A stretch of DNA of 64,000 nt from Novosphingobium sp. Gsoil 351. Its GTDB lineage: Bacteria; Pseudomonadota; Alphaproteobacteria; Sphingomonadales; Sphingomonadaceae. The DNA lies in assembly GCF_009707465.1 (NCBI RefSeq), contig NZ_CP046120.1, forward strand, positions 3,439,501 to 3,503,500. The letters are read 5' to 3'. The notes beneath the pieces were generated by a model, which did not search any database, was not told the DNA's origin, and saw only the letters and a list, made by a program, of their open reading frames with translations. Below, one piece after another: positions 63,883-64,000 of this stretch (position 1 is its first letter; every line of letters starts with the position of its first letter). The translations under genes were made by a program, and so were the position numbers.

Positions 63883-64000
63883 CCGACTCCCGGTTTAACC
63901 GCTCGCTTAAGCCCTTGGCGGAGCCTAGCGGCGAAATCAATCGCGCGCAGCGGCAAGCAGGTTGCGGGGCGAATATCCACTATCAGATTGTCAGGACGGA
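63883..64000. other. Upstream region of the acyl-CoA operon
   Basis: The last 118 bases probably hold the operon promoter on the minus strand. I see no gene and no firm promoter hexamers. Confidence 0.35.

Overview
The window reads as chromosomal DNA of a GC-rich alphaproteobacterium, most likely in the Sphingomonadales (Novosphingobium, Erythrobacter or Sphingomonas type). The reasons are very high GC, a pgl-edd-glk Entner-Doudoroff cluster, metZ-type methionine synthesis, a single bifunctional Rsh, a Ku-LigD pair, and short extragenic palindromes built on CTCGACTTCGCTCGACACGAG. I make no species call. I see no tRNA or rRNA, prophage, insertion sequence, CRISPR array or plasmid-type gene. 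Genes are dense and often overlap by 4 bases.

Layout. 70-2986: recO, leuB and a GT2-GtrA glycosyltransferase, all overlapping. 3066-9000: prolyl oligopeptidase, MFS carrier, GT39 transferase and metZ. 9221-13400: an unknown acidic protein facing a membrane GAF-PAS nucleotide cyclase. 13518-18050: apaG, a GcvA-type LysR regulator and a PutA without the usual DNA-binding head. 18299-21724: pgl-edd-glk. 21761-25244: ku-ligD for end joining, with a divergent Met-rich secreted protein. 26037-29659: ppk-ppx for polyphosphate. 29747-33947: GST, MBL hydrolase, DUF4230, a membrane protein and nadA. 34004-38430: RTX/M10 protease, DUF885 hydrolase and EamA permease. 38566-45920: OYE reductase, lipoprotein-lipB, membrane proteins, PmtA-like methyltransferase, MFS, DUF1761, rimO and DUF427. 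46112-54734: Ala/Pro-rich membrane protein, a 37-residue peptide divergent from a LysR gene, S41 protease lipoprotein, DoxX-like protein, FHA-cyclase, cfa, hemF and PAP2. 54914-58848: rsh, cyclophilin-like PPIase, zincin and a glycine-zipper protein. 58920-63882: a minus-strand acyl-CoA operon of SDR, acyl-CoA dehydrogenase, type III CoA-transferase and thiolase.

The strongest window-wide signal concerns data quality. Seven conserved genes (metZ, putA, an MBL hydrolase, an MFS carrier, rimO, hemF, rsh) are each broken by one 1-base indel, six of them in a G, C or A run. Several are essential or near-essential, so indel errors in the assembly are much more likely than gene decay, and each is annotated here as one gene.

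No clearly new multi-gene system stands out. The best leads are a perfect 22-bp dyad between a LysR gene and a tiny membrane peptide, hairpins abutting the metZ and nadA start codons, an extragenic palindrome read as the N-terminus of a glycosyltransferase, a Met-rich exported protein divergent from ku, and an unrecognised 464-residue acidic protein.
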